64,000 bases of DNA from NCBI GenBank assembly GCA_964459985.1, contig CAYWOS010000012.1, positions 1 to 64,000 on the forward strand. Reading direction: 5' to 3'. The position numbers were made by a program, and so were the translations under genes. Positions 25,832-33,915 of the stretch are shown here, piece by piece; within the stretch, counting starts at the first letter, position 1; each line of letters begins with the position of its first letter. Source of the DNA: CAYWOS01 sp964459985 (GTDB taxonomy: Bacteria; Bacillota; Clostridia; Christensenellales; Aristaeellaceae). Under the pieces are notes generated by a model. The model searched no databases, was not told the origin of the DNA, and was given only the letters and a program-made list of their open reading frames with translations.

Positions 25832-27313
25832 ATGTCCTATATCAGCACACGCGGGGGCGGCGTCGTGTCCGCGCCCGAGGCGATCCTGCGCGGAATCGCG
25901 CCCGACGGCGGGCTGTACGTGCCTCTTTCGCTGCCGGTTTTATCAAGCGAACGGCTGCTCGCGCTCGCGCGGGGCAGCTATCCCGAATGCGTCGCCGAGA
26001 CGCTGGCGCTCCTGTTGGACGGATATTCGTACGACGAATTGCTACCGATGGCGCGCGCCGCATACGCCGGGTTTGACGACCGGCGCGTCGTCCCGCTCGT
26101 TCCGCTTGCCGGCGACAGGCAGGTGCTCGAACTGTATCACGGCCCGACGCTGGCCTTCAAGGACATGGCGCTGCAAATGCTGCCCCATCTGATGGCGGCG
26201 GCGGCGAGGAAGCGCGGCGAAACGCGCGAGATCGCCATCCTGACGGCGACGAGCGGCGATACGGGCAAGGCGGCGCTCGAGGCGTTCCGGGACGCGCCCG
26301 GCACGAGCGTGACGGTGTTCTATCCCGAGCACGGCGTGGGCGTCCTGCAGGAAATGCAGATGAAAACGTCGCCCGGGCGCAACGTGCGCGTGTTTGCCGT
26401 TCGCGGCAATTTCGACGACGCGCAGACGGGCGTGAAAAGGCTGTTCGGCGACAAGGCGTTCAACGATCAAATGAACGCGTCGGGACGCGTGCTTTCGTCC
26501 GCCAACAGCATTAATCTGGGCAGGCTTGCGCCGCAGGTGGCGTACTATCTGTACGCCTGCGCGCACATGCTTTTGTGCGGCGCGGCGAACGCCGAAACGG
26601 GGATCGCCGTCGCCGTGCCGACGGGCAATTTCGGCAACATCCTCGCGGCGTGGTACGCGCGGCGCATGGGCGCGCCGATCAGGAAACTGATCTGTGCCAG
26701 CAACCGCAATCATGTGCTGACCGATTTTATCCGCACGGGCGTGTACGACCGCAACCGCGACTTCCATAGAACGCTCTCGCCCTCGATGGATATCCTGATT
26801 GCCAGCAATCTCGAACGCTTCCTGTACGAGATCGCCGGCGGCGCGCCGACGCTGAACGAATGGATGGACGGGCTGAAAACATCGGGACGCTACGATATCG
26901 GACAGGATCGCCGCGAACGGCTGCAAAGCGTGTTTTACGGCGGCTACGCCGACGACGAACGGACGGCGGACACGATTCGCGAAACGTTTGACAGGGAGAA
27001 TTACCTCCTTGACCCGCACACCGCCGTCGCCGCCGCCGTCGCCGAGGATTATCGGCGCGAGACGGGCGACGCGCGTCCTCTGTTGATCGCCGCCACGGCC
27101 AGCCCCTTTAAGTTCGCGCCCGACGTGGCGCGCGCGCTGGGCGCCGAAACGGGCGATCCCTTTATGGCGGCGGACGCGCTCTCCTGCCTGACGGGACGGC
27201 CGTGCCCGCCGGCGCTGGCGGAGCTGCAAGCCCTGCCCGTTCTGCACCGCAGCGTCTGTGATCAGGCGGACATGGGCAGAGCGGCGCTCGGCGAAAAAAT
27301 GATCGGACGGTGA
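25832..27313 (+). CDS. thrC: Threonine synthase
   Basis: The 493-residue PLP enzyme converts O-phosphohomoserine to threonine. The N-terminus YISTRGGGVVSAPEAILRGIAPDGGLYVP is that of the long (yeast/E. coli type) threonine synthase. The PLP lysine is K110 in HGPTLAFKDMALQMLP, followed by TATSGDTGKAALEAF, VPTGNFGNILAAW and SANSINLGRL. AAGGAG precedes the start. The stop codon overlaps the GTG start of the next gene. Confidence 0.95.
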   Translation: MSYISTRGGGVVSAPEAILRGIAPDGGLYVPLSLPVLSSERLLALARGSYPECVAETLALLLDGYSYDELLPMARAAYAGFDDRRVVPLVPLAGDRQVLELYHGPTLAFKDMALQMLPHLMAAAARKRGETREIAILTATSGDTGKAALEAFRDAPGTSVTVFYPEHGVGVLQEMQMKTSPGRNVRVFAVRGNFDDAQTGVKRLFGDKAFNDQMNASGRVLSSANSINLGRLAPQVAYYLYACAHMLLCGAANAETGIAVAVPTGNFGNILAAWYARRMGAPIRKLICASNRNHVLTDFIRTGVYDRNRDFHRTLSPSMDILIASNLERFLYEIAGGAPTLNEWMDGLKTSGRYDIGQDRRERLQSVFYGGYADDERTADTIRETFDRENYLLDPHTAVAAAVAEDYRRETGDARPLLIAATASPFKFAPDVARALGAETGDPFMAADALSCLTGRPCPPALAELQALPVLHRSVCDQADMGRAALGEKMIGR

Positions 27314-27654
27314 TTGTCACGGCACAGTATGAGAAGCGCGTTATGGCGGATTTCGACGATTTCCTCGCCTATATCGAAAACGGAATCGCCAGGGGAAGCA
27401 TTTCCTCATCGCGCGAGGGCGGCTGCCGCTTTGAGCGCGACGGCGTGCGCTGCGCAACGCGCGTATTCGAGCGTTACAGCTATATGGGCGGCAACCGGTT
27501 GAGCCTGACCGTAACGGTGTTCGGCAAGGGCGACGATTTGGACGTGTGCGCCATCACCGCCGGCGGCAGTCAGGCGGTTTTCCTCAAGATCAATACCTTC
27601 GGCGAGAGCGCTTTTTTGCAAAAATTTGCCGATCTGGTGGACGCGTATCGCTGA
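27310..27654 (+). CDS. DUF6054-like protein
   Basis: The 114-residue protein resembles the DUF6054 family: GSISSSREGGCRFERDGVRCATRVFERYSYMGGNRLSLTVT is the typical core. No function is known to me. It starts at a GTG that overlaps the thrC stop by four bases, so it is translationally coupled to thrC. A later ATG at 27343 is a possible alternative start. No membrane segment or catalytic motif is visible. Confidence 0.6.
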   Translation: MIVTAQYEKRVMADFDDFLAYIENGIARGSISSSREGGCRFERDGVRCATRVFERYSYMGGNRLSLTVTVFGKGDDLDVCAITAGGSQAVFLKINTFGESAFLQKFADLVDAYR

Positions 27655-27670
27655 TTTTTCAGTCGCTGTG

Positions 27671-27698
27671 TTTCAAACGATAAAAAGCGGTGTATACT
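27671..27698 (+). promoter_or_regulatory. Promoter of the reverse rubrerythrin gene
   Basis: TTTCAA (27671-27676), 16-base spacer and TATACT (27693-27698). Confidence 0.45.
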
Positions 27699-27753
27699 CC
27701 GAGAGCAACGAGCGACGGGAAAACCGTCATGCGATAAAAAGGAGGACACGGCG

Positions 27754-28293
27754 ATGAAATGGGTTTGCAAGATTTGCGGTTATGTACACGAAGGCGATCA
27801 GCCGCCGGAGAAGTGCCCGGTTTGCAAAGCGCCCGCGAGCAAGTTTGAAAAAATGGACGAGGGCCGCGAGTGGGCGGACGAGCATCGCGTCGGCGTCGCC
27901 AAGGACGTCGATCCGCGCATCGTCGAAGGGCTGCGCATGAATTTCAACGGCGAGTGCACCGAGGTCGGCATGTATCTGGCCATGGCGCGCGCCGCGCACC
28001 GCGAGGGGTATCCCGAGATTGGCATGTATTACGAAAAAGCCGCTTGGGAAGAAGCCGAGCACGCCGCCAAGTTCGCCGAATTGCTCGGCGAGTGCGTCTC
28101 CGCCAGCACCAAGGAGAACCTGACCGTCCGTGTGGACGCCGAGTTCGGCGCGACCGCCGGCAAGAAGGAAATCGCTGTCCTCGCCAAGCAGCTCGGCTAC
28201 GACGCCATCCACGACACCGTCCACGAAATGTGCAAGGACGAAGCCCGTCACGGCAAGGCGTTCGAGGGGTTGTTGAACCGCTACTTCAAGTAA
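27754..28293 (+). CDS. Reverse rubrerythrin (NADH-peroxidase-type)
   Basis: The 179-residue protein carries the rubredoxin domain at the N-terminus (C5-x-x-C8 and C21-x-x-C24) and the diiron four-helix bundle behind it (about residues 45-178, with EVGMY, EEAEHAAKF and DEARHGKAF supplying Glu and His ligands). This order is the reverse of classical rubrerythrin and is known from clostridial Rbr3/RevRbr, which reduce hydrogen peroxide in anaerobes. A strong GGAGG precedes the start and a terminator follows at 28312-28340. Confidence 0.92.
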   Translation: MKWVCKICGYVHEGDQPPEKCPVCKAPASKFEKMDEGREWADEHRVGVAKDVDPRIVEGLRMNFNGECTEVGMYLAMARAAHREGYPEIGMYYEKAAWEEAEHAAKFAELLGECVSASTKENLTVRVDAEFGATAGKKEIAVLAKQLGYDAIHDTVHEMCKDEARHGKAFEGLLNRYFK

Positions 28294-28311
28294 GCGTGCG
28301 GCCGGTATCTG

Positions 28312-28340
28312 CGGAGAGGGAGGAATCTCTCTCCGTTTTT
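28312..28340 (+). terminator. Terminator of the rubrerythrin gene
   Basis: The 7-bp stem CGGAGAG/CTCTCCG (28312-28318 with 28329-28335) is followed by TTTTT. Confidence 0.8.
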
Positions 28341-28407
28341 ATTGACAGAACGCCCTGATGCGAGATACATTGTGCTGTGGAGACTGCCGTGGTATACGGC
28401 GGGAAAG

Positions 28408-28668
28408 CATGCGGCGCGCGTTGGAACGATCCGGCGGCAGAATACGTGAAAGAGATGATTCCTTCATGATCATTCGGCGCGGGCGGAGTATCGGGACGCC
28501 GCCAATCGCTTGAAGCTGCAGCTCCGCGCGATCGATCGCGCGGGAAAGTCAAAACGACGCGAGATCGCGGAAGAGCTGCGCGTATGTCTGCAACAGGCGC
28601 GGGACAAACAGACGAAGGCGCGCGAGAGGCTGCGCGCCGTCGAACGCGATTTGTTCGGCGACAGATAA
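28408..28668 (+). pseudogene. Possible broken small gene (coiled-coil remnant)
   Basis: Bases 28459-28665 form an open frame of 69 codons without ATG, preceded by a stop at 28456-28458 and ended by TAA. It would encode a strongly charged helical segment (residues such as YRDAANRLKLQLRAIDR and KQTKARERLRAVERDLFG). A short frame that starts at the ATG at 28408 in another phase (MRRALERSGGRIRERDDS) could be its detached N-terminus, joined by a frameshift near 28465. I cannot name a family; it may be noise. Confidence 0.25.
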
Positions 28669-28675
28669 TTCAATA

Positions 28676-28732
28676 GAAAGAACCCCCGTATCGGTCGCCA
28701 ACACAGCGTTTTGCCGATTCGGGGGTTTTGAT
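28676..28732 (-). terminator. Terminator of the araBD operon
   Basis: A 13-bp stem with one T-T mismatch (28681-28694 with 28714-28727) contains CCCCCG/CGGGGG and is flanked on the minus strand by TTCTTTC. It also has TTTT on the other side and so may act in both directions. Confidence 0.75.
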
Positions 28733-28742
28733 TGCCTTGGGG

Positions 28743-29444
28743 TTATTTCTGTCCGTAATACGCGTTCGGGCCGTGCTTGCGGGTGAAGTGCTTGTCCAGA
28801 ATATAGCGCTTCATCGGCTCGCGCGGGGCATTCCGCGCGATCAATTCGGTGTGGAACGCCATCATGGCGACCTCCTCGAGCACGACGGCGTTATGCACCG
28901 CCTCGTAAGCGTCCTTGCCCCACGCAAACGGCCCGTGCGAGCAGACGAGCACGGCGGGGACGTAATCGGGATGAATGCCGTGTTGTCTGAAATGCTCGGC
29001 GATGACGACGCCGGTGTTAAGCTCATACGCGCCTTCGACCTCGTCGTTCGTCAGCACGCGCGCGCAGGGGATATCGCCCGAGAAGTAATCGGCGTGCGTC
29101 GTGCCGTAGGCGGGGATATCGCGCCCCGCCTGCGCCCAGATCGTCGCCCAGCGCGAGTGCGTGTGCACCACGCCGCCGATCGAGGGGAAGCTGCGGTACA
29201 ATTCGGCGTGCGTCGGCGTGTCGGAGGAGGGGTTCATTTTCCCCTCGATTTTCACGCCCGCGAGATCGATGACCACCATGTCCTCGGGCGTCAGCTGATC
29301 GTAGGGCACGCCCGAGGGCTTGATGACGAACGCGCCTGCGTCGCGGTCGACGCCCGATACGTTGCCCCATGTGAATGTCACCAGATGATGCGCGGGCAGC
29401 AGCATATTCGCCTCGTATACGGCGCGCTTGAGTTCCTTCAGCAT
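28743..29444 (-). CDS. araD: L-ribulose-5-phosphate 4-epimerase
   Basis: The 233-residue class II aldolase-fold enzyme converts L-ribulose 5-phosphate to D-xylulose 5-phosphate. Motifs are TWGNVSGVDRDAGAFVIKPSG near residues 24-44, the zinc His pair in GVVHTHSRWATIWAQ and the later HGPFAWG. The length matches AraD (231). GAGGAG precedes the ATG. It lies 10 bases after araB in an arabinose-catabolic operon. The isomerase gene araA is not in the window. Confidence 0.95.
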   Translation of the reverse strand: MLKELKRAVYEANMLLPAHHLVTFTWGNVSGVDRDAGAFVIKPSGVPYDQLTPEDMVVIDLAGVKIEGKMNPSSDTPTHAELYRSFPSIGGVVHTHSRWATIWAQAGRDIPAYGTTHADYFSGDIPCARVLTNDEVEGAYELNTGVVIAEHFRQHGIHPDYVPAVLVCSHGPFAWGKDAYEAVHNAVVLEEVAMMAFHTELIARNAPREPMKRYILDKHFTRKHGPNAYYGQK

Positions 29445-29454
29445 GGTTTTCTCC

Positions 29455-31119
29455 TCATTTCACGTCGTTTTTGACAGCCTTGAGGCGCTTCATCACGTCG
29501 TTTTCGCCGCGCCCGAAGTAATCGTGCAGTTTTTCATACTCGGCGAACAGCCGGTCGTAAATCCCCGCGTTCTCGGGATCGGGCCGATACACGACGTTGT
29601 CCACCTTGCCCATGGCGCGCGCGGCGGCGAACACGTCGTCATAGCCGCCCGCTTCCCCGCCCGCGGCGACTGCGCCGAAAATGGCGCTGCCCAGCGCCGG
29701 CCCCTGCGCCGTGCCGGCGATGTAGATCGGCATGTTCAGCACGTCGGCGTAGATCTGCATCATCATGGCGTTCTTGCGGCTGATGCCGCCCGAGGCAAAG
29801 AATTTTTCGACCGCGATGCCGTTTCTGCGGTAATTCTCGACGATCATGCGCGTCCCGAACGCCGTCGCTTCAATCAGCGCGCGGTAGACCTCTTCGCAGG
29901 TGGTTTGCAGCGTCATGCCGAGCATCATGCCCGTCAGATCGACGTCGACCAGCACCGAGCGATTGCCGTTCCACCAGTCGAGCGCGAGCAGCCCGCTTTC
30001 GCCGGGCTTGAGCCGTTCGGCAAGGCTTGTCAGGTATTCATGGATGCCGACACCCCGCTTCTCCGCCTCGGCGAAGTACGCGGCGGGGCAGAGATGATCG
30101 ACCAGCCACGCGAAATGATCGCCCACGCAGCTTTGCCCCGCCTCGTAACCGAGGAAGCCGGGAAGAATGCCGTCCTCGACCACGCCGCACATGCCGGGCA
30201 CCTGTTTTTCCTGCGTGCCCATCATCATATGACAGGTGGAAGTGCCCATGATCGCGAGCATCTGTCCCGGCTCGTCAATGCCCACGGCGGGCACGCAGAC
30301 ATGCGCGTCGACGTTGCCGATCGAGACCGCCGTGCCGGGGAGCAGACCGAGCCTGTCCGCCATTTCCTTGGTCAGTCCGCCCGCTTTTTCGCCCAGCGGC
30401 GTAACGGGAATGGAGAACTTATCCCGGATGACATGGCGCAGCCTTTCGTCCAGCGCGGCGAAAAAGTCCTCGGACGGATACCCGTCGCGCTTGTGATACA
30501 TCGCCTTGTAGCCCGCGCAGCAGGAATTGCGCGTGAGATTGCCCGTCAGCGCGAATACGATCCAGTCCGCCGCTTCGACCCAATGCGCGGTTTTCGCGTA
30601 GACCTCGGGCGCTTCGTCCAGCACCTGCCAGATCTTGGGGATCGCCCATTCGGAGGAAATCTTGCCGCCGTAGTTGTCCAGCCATGTTTCGCCGCGCTCG
30701 CGCGCGACGTCGTTCAGCCGGTTCGCCTTATCCTGCGCGGCGTGATGCTTCCATAATTTCACATACGCGTGCGGATTGCGCTTGAACTCGTCCATAAAGC
30801 AAAGCGGCGTGCCGTCCTGCGCGACGGGGAACACCGTGCAGGCGGTGAAATCGGTGCCGATGCCGATCACGTCGTTCTTGTCGACGCCCGATTTCGCCAT
30901 GATTTCGGGAATGGTCGACGCCAATACGTCGATATAGTCCTGCGGGTGCTGCAGCGCCCAGTCCGCGCCGAGCTTTTCGCCGGTGGGAAGCTCCCTGTCC
31001 ATCACGGCGTGCGGGTATTCCAGCACGGCGGAGGCGACCTCGACGCCGTCCTCCGTGCGCACGAGCACCGCCCTGCCCGACAGGGTGCCGTAATCGACGC
31101 CGATTGTGTATTTGCTCAT
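29455..31119 (-). CDS. araB: L-ribulokinase
   Basis: The 554-residue FGGY-family kinase phosphorylates L-ribulose. The N-terminus YTIGVDYGTLSGRAVLV is the phosphate loop of AraB-type kinases. Other motifs are GIGTDFTACTVFP, PGMCGVVEDGILPGFLGYEAGQS and the C-terminal GGISRKNAMMMQIYADVL. The ATG at 31119 (AAGGAG eight bases upstream) is preferred over a TTG six bases earlier. It is first in the operon, with a promoter at 31156-31184. Confidence 0.95.
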   Translation of the reverse strand: MSKYTIGVDYGTLSGRAVLVRTEDGVEVASAVLEYPHAVMDRELPTGEKLGADWALQHPQDYIDVLASTIPEIMAKSGVDKNDVIGIGTDFTACTVFPVAQDGTPLCFMDEFKRNPHAYVKLWKHHAAQDKANRLNDVARERGETWLDNYGGKISSEWAIPKIWQVLDEAPEVYAKTAHWVEAADWIVFALTGNLTRNSCCAGYKAMYHKRDGYPSEDFFAALDERLRHVIRDKFSIPVTPLGEKAGGLTKEMADRLGLLPGTAVSIGNVDAHVCVPAVGIDEPGQMLAIMGTSTCHMMMGTQEKQVPGMCGVVEDGILPGFLGYEAGQSCVGDHFAWLVDHLCPAAYFAEAEKRGVGIHEYLTSLAERLKPGESGLLALDWWNGNRSVLVDVDLTGMMLGMTLQTTCEEVYRALIEATAFGTRMIVENYRRNGIAVEKFFASGGISRKNAMMMQIYADVLNMPIYIAGTAQGPALGSAIFGAVAAGGEAGGYDDVFAAARAMGKVDNVVYRPDPENAGIYDRLFAEYEKLHDYFGRGENDVMKRLKAVKNDVK

Positions 31120-31155
31120 ATCCAACGCTCCTTCCGTATCTGCTTCATCGCCAGT

Positions 31156-31184
31156 ATTCTACCATGCCGCGCCTGCGTTGACAA
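31156..31184 (-). promoter_or_regulatory. Promoter of araBD
   Basis: Minus-strand TTGTCA (31179-31184), 17-base spacer and TAGAAT (31156-31161). Confidence 0.6.
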
Positions 31185-31202
31185 GGAGATTTTTCCTTTG
31201 GC

Positions 31203-31231
31203 TTGACGAAAAGCGCGCCGTCCTGTACGAT
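31203..31231 (+). promoter_or_regulatory. Promoter of the CcdA-thioredoxin gene
   Basis: TTGACG (31203-31208), 17-base spacer and TACGAT (31226-31231). Confidence 0.5.
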
Positions 31232-31300
31232 AACGGCGTCGAGACGTTTCACCGGCGGATCATCGGGTATATTACGGATATCAAGGCGCGGAGGTGACGT

Positions 31301-32530
31301 ATGGGGTTTGATTTACAGGTCGGCGTGTCGGCGATCACGGTGTTCGCGCAGGGGCTGCTCAGCTTTTTTTCGCCCTGCGTGCTGCCGCTTTTGCCGCTCT
31401 ACATCGGCTATCTTGCCGGCAGCGCGGGCGGCGCGGCGATCGATGGCGCGCCGCGAGGAAGGGTGTTTCTCAATACCTGCTTTTTCGCGCTCGGCGTCGG
31501 CTTCGCGTTTTTCGCGCTCGGGCTGGGGTTCACGGCGGCGGGCAGGTTCTTCGCGCAATGGGACGTCTGGTTCGCCCGCATCTGCGGTGTGATCGTCATT
31601 CTGTTCGGGCTGTATCAGCTCGGCGTGTTCGGCATGATCGGCGGGCTGACGAAGGAGCGCCGCCTGCCGTTCCGGCTCGACAAAATGGCGATGAATCCCA
31701 TTACCGCGCTGCTCATGGGCTTTACGTTCAGCTTCGCGTGGACGCCGTGCGTCGGGCCGACGCTGACCAGCGTGCTGCTGATGGCGAGCGCTTCATCAAC
31801 GTCAGGGGAGGGATATCTGATGATCGGTCTGTACACGGTCGGGTTCGTCATTCCGTTCTTAATCGTCGGTTTGTTCGCAGGGAAGGCGCTGGCGCTGTTC
31901 AAAAAGCATACGAACATCGTCAGGTATACCGTCAAAATCGGCGGCGCGATCATGGTCGTCATGGGCGTGATGCTTGTGACGGGCTGGTATTCGGGGGTCA
32001 ACTCATTCTTTTCGTCGCTGGCGGCGATTCCGTCGGCGCACGCCGAGGAGAGCGAACGGGAAATCATTCCCGCGCCTGATTTTACGCTGATCGATCAGAA
32101 CGGCGAAACGCATACGATGGAGCAGTATCGCGGCAAGACGATCTTCATGAATTTCTTCGCGACGTGGTGCGGTCCCTGCAAAATGGAAATCCCCGATATT
32201 CAGGCGCTGTACGAAAAGCATGGGGAAAACGCCGGCGATATCGTCGTGATCGCCGTCGCCAATCCGGCGAGCGACCGATACGGCGGCGCGCAGGACGTAT
32301 CGGCGGATCAGATTGCCCAATTCCTCGAGCAGTACGGCGTCACGTATCCCGTGCTGATGGACGAGGCGGGCGAGCTGTTCGGTATATACGGGATATCGGC
32401 GTTCCCGACGACCTTCATGATCGACGCGAACGGCAATGTTTACGGGTATATTCCGGGGATGTTAAGCGCCGATATCATGGATGAAATCATCAGAATCACG
32501 GTGGAAAGCGTGCAGGATACCGTCGAATAA
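31301..32530 (+). CDS. CcdA membrane protein fused to a TlpA-like thioredoxin domain
   Basis: The 409-residue protein has two parts. Residues 1-235 are a CcdA/DsbD-type membrane domain with about six helices and the two redox cysteines C26 (in FFSPCVLPL) and C150 (in WTPCVGP). Residues 255-405 are an extracytoplasmic thioredoxin of the TlpA/ResA kind with W-C290-G-P-C293 and a cis-Pro in SAFPTTFMID. The fusion could carry electrons from cytoplasmic thioredoxin through the membrane to its own outer thioredoxin, a minimal DsbD-like relay. The targets may be exported thiol proteins or cytochrome c. It follows its own promoter. Confidence 0.9.
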   Translation: MGFDLQVGVSAITVFAQGLLSFFSPCVLPLLPLYIGYLAGSAGGAAIDGAPRGRVFLNTCFFALGVGFAFFALGLGFTAAGRFFAQWDVWFARICGVIVILFGLYQLGVFGMIGGLTKERRLPFRLDKMAMNPITALLMGFTFSFAWTPCVGPTLTSVLLMASASSTSGEGYLMIGLYTVGFVIPFLIVGLFAGKALALFKKHTNIVRYTVKIGGAIMVVMGVMLVTGWYSGVNSFFSSLAAIPSAHAEESEREIIPAPDFTLIDQNGETHTMEQYRGKTIFMNFFATWCGPCKMEIPDIQALYEKHGENAGDIVVIAVANPASDRYGGAQDVSADQIAQFLEQYGVTYPVLMDEAGELFGIYGISAFPTTFMIDANGNVYGYIPGMLSADIMDEIIRITVESVQDTVE

Positions 32531-32540
32531 AGCCAAACGC

Positions 32541-32572
32541 CGCCGTGTCCGTTCGGGACGCGGCGGCGCTGT
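32541..32572 (+). terminator. GC-rich hairpin after the CcdA fusion gene
   Basis: CGCCGCCGTGTCC pairs with GGGACGCGGCGGCG with a small irregularity around GTTC. No strong U-tract follows, so it may be a stability hairpin rather than a classical terminator. Confidence 0.5.
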
Positions 32573-32602
32573 CATCTGGATGATCCTGCATTGAGTGGAC
32601 GG

Positions 32603-32651
32603 ACGCGGACGGGAAGGGGAGAGAATGCTTTTCCTTTTTCCGTCCGCGTTT
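32603..32651. repeat. Inverted repeat downstream of hsp20
   Basis: GACGCGGACGG (about 32601-32611) is matched by CCGTCCGCGT (about 32640-32649) with a 29-base purine-rich then T-rich loop. It may end hsp20 transcription on the minus strand; the U-tract is weak. Confidence 0.35.
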
Positions 32652-32659
32652 GACTGCGG

Positions 32660-33112
32660 TCAGTTTGTTTTCTCGCCCGACGTGATCGGGATGCGGCGCT
32701 CAACCTTCTTGGCGGGCGCGTCCTTGGGCAGCTTCACGGAGAGGATGCCGTTGCGGTACTCGGCGCTGATGTCTTCCTGCCTGATTCCCTCGAGATTGAA
32801 GGAGCGGGAGACGTGCCCGGCGCGGCGCTCGCAGTAGTACGCCTTCTCATCTTTCTTTTCGGACTGCATATCGGCGGATACGGTGAGCGTGTCGTCGTCG
32901 ATGGTCAGATTGATCTGATCCTCGCTGACGCCCGGCAGCTCGGCCTCCAGGAGATAATGATCGTCGTTGTCATGGATATCAACGCGGAATCCCGCGCTGC
33001 CCATCCAATCGTTCATGTCGAAGAAGGAGCGGAAAAAGCGGTCGTCAAACAGGTCGCGGGTACGGCCGGCGTTCAGGTCGCGGCGCGTGCGGTAAGGAAT
33101 CATCGTATACAT
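32660..33112 (-). CDS. Hsp20/alpha-crystallin small heat-shock protein
   Basis: The 150-residue chaperone has a short N-terminal arm (FFRSFFDMNDWMG), an alpha-crystallin domain (about residues 40-135, with ELPGVSEDQINLTIDDDTLTVSA and RSFNLEGIRQEDISAEYRNGILSVKLPK) and a short tail with an I-x-I motif (RRIPITSG). It holds unfolding proteins in an ATP-independent way. The start at 33112 has AAAGGGG eight bases upstream. The promoter carries a double CtsR operator at 33205-33248, which predicts heat induction. Confidence 0.93.
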   Translation of the reverse strand: MYTMIPYRTRRDLNAGRTRDLFDDRFFRSFFDMNDWMGSAGFRVDIHDNDDHYLLEAELPGVSEDQINLTIDDDTLTVSADMQSEKKDEKAYYCERRAGHVSRSFNLEGIRQEDISAEYRNGILSVKLPKDAPAKKVERRIPITSGEKTN

Positions 33113-33191
33113 CGTGAAAACCCCTTTCATGATTGTTTGTTGTTGATTCGGCGTCGGAAGCCGTCGCTTATGTTTCCCTTCCGACGCGAAC

Positions 33192-33220
33192 AGTATACTC
33201 GATAGGTCAAAGAAGGTCAA
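33192..33220 (-). promoter_or_regulatory. Promoter of hsp20
   Basis: Minus-strand TTGACC (33215-33220), 17-base spacer and TATACT (33192-33197). The -35 and spacer lie inside the first CtsR operator. Confidence 0.8.
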
Positions 33221-33248
33221 AGACAAATAATGGTCAAAGATGGTCAGT
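33205..33248. promoter_or_regulatory. Tandem CtsR operator
   Basis: Plus-strand GGTCAAA-GAA-GGTCAAA (33205-33221) is a perfect match to the CtsR heptad direct repeat. A second site, GGTCAAA-GAT-GGTCAGT (33232-33248), is one and a half turns upstream and slightly degenerate. CtsR would block the hsp20 promoter at normal temperature. Confidence 0.85.
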
Positions 33249-33527
33249 ATTTATGCATGATCGCACGATTTCGTGATTATTCTCGCAATTTCGTATGATT
33301 TTGAGGTATTTTACGGAAAAATGATCAAACCGGCGATGGTGATCAATGAAATTGAGTGATGGATAACACGGTGCTGCGCGGCGATCAGCGGTTCGCGCGA
33401 AGAGAAAAGGTCTGCCCGCGAGCTTGATGCATATGGTACTGCGCGGCAATCAGCGGTTTTGCGGGAAGACGATCTGGCTTGCGTATATACGCCTATAAAT
33501 TATGGCGAGAAAATTTGCGGTTTCGCA

Positions 33528-33556
33528 TTGACAAACGCCGCGTTGTGACGTACAAT
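33528..33556 (+). promoter_or_regulatory. Promoter of tRNA-Pro
   Basis: Perfect TTGACA (33528-33533), 17-base spacer and TACAAT (33551-33556), 21 bases before the tRNA. Confidence 0.75.
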
Positions 33557-33576
33557 AACACTCGCGTCGATCGCAA

Positions 33577-33653
33577 CTGGGTGTAGCGCAGCTTGGTAGC
33601 GTGCTTGAATGGGGTTCAAGAGGCCGAGAGTTCAAATCTCTCCACCCAGACCA
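33577..33653 (+). tRNA. tRNA-Pro (anticodon GGG)
   Basis: This is a 77-base cloverleaf with a perfect 7-bp acceptor stem (CTGGGTG/CACCCAG), a D-arm, the anticodon stem CTTGA/TCAAG around loop ATGGGGT (anticodon GGG at 33611-33613), the T-arm GAGAG-TTCAAAT-CTCTC, discriminator A and an encoded CCA. It reads Pro codons CCC and CCU. Confidence 0.96.
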
Positions 33654-33655
33654 AA

Positions 33656-33690
33656 GAAAACGTCCGTTATGCGGGCGTTTTCTTGTTGTT
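33656..33690 (+). terminator. Terminator of tRNA-Pro
   Basis: The stem AAAACGTCCG (33657-33666) pairs with CGGGCGTTTT (33672-33681) around a 5-base loop and is followed by a T-rich tract. Confidence 0.8.
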
Positions 33691-33915
33691 GACGGTTGCC
33701 TGAAGACGACGACTTGCTTTGATGCCTCCGATTTGCGTCATCGGTCGTAACGAGCGCCGTGAGACGCAATTTGCGGGCGGGCATGGCGTTGGCAGGTGAA
33801 TTATGGTATACTGTTTGCGAATCCAAAGGATTCTTGACGCCTGACGCGATACGCGCGCCGACGCGTCAATGAATACTCCTGATAGAGACGGATACGGTTG
33901 ACGGGAGGGATCATC

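Larger units (their letters stand above)
28294..28742. other. Intergenic region with two terminators and a possible gene remnant
   Basis: This 449-base stretch contains the rubrerythrin terminator, a promoter-like TTGACA (28342-28347), a short degraded reading frame and the araBD terminator. I see no other intact gene. Confidence 0.5.
33113..33576. other. Intergenic region between hsp20 and tRNA-Pro
   Basis: The 464 bases hold the hsp20 promoter and CtsR sites, an AT-rich stretch, a pair of 24-bp direct repeats at 33370-33393 and 33435-33458 (22 of 24 identical, 65 bases apart) and the tRNA promoter. No gene is visible. Confidence 0.6.
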
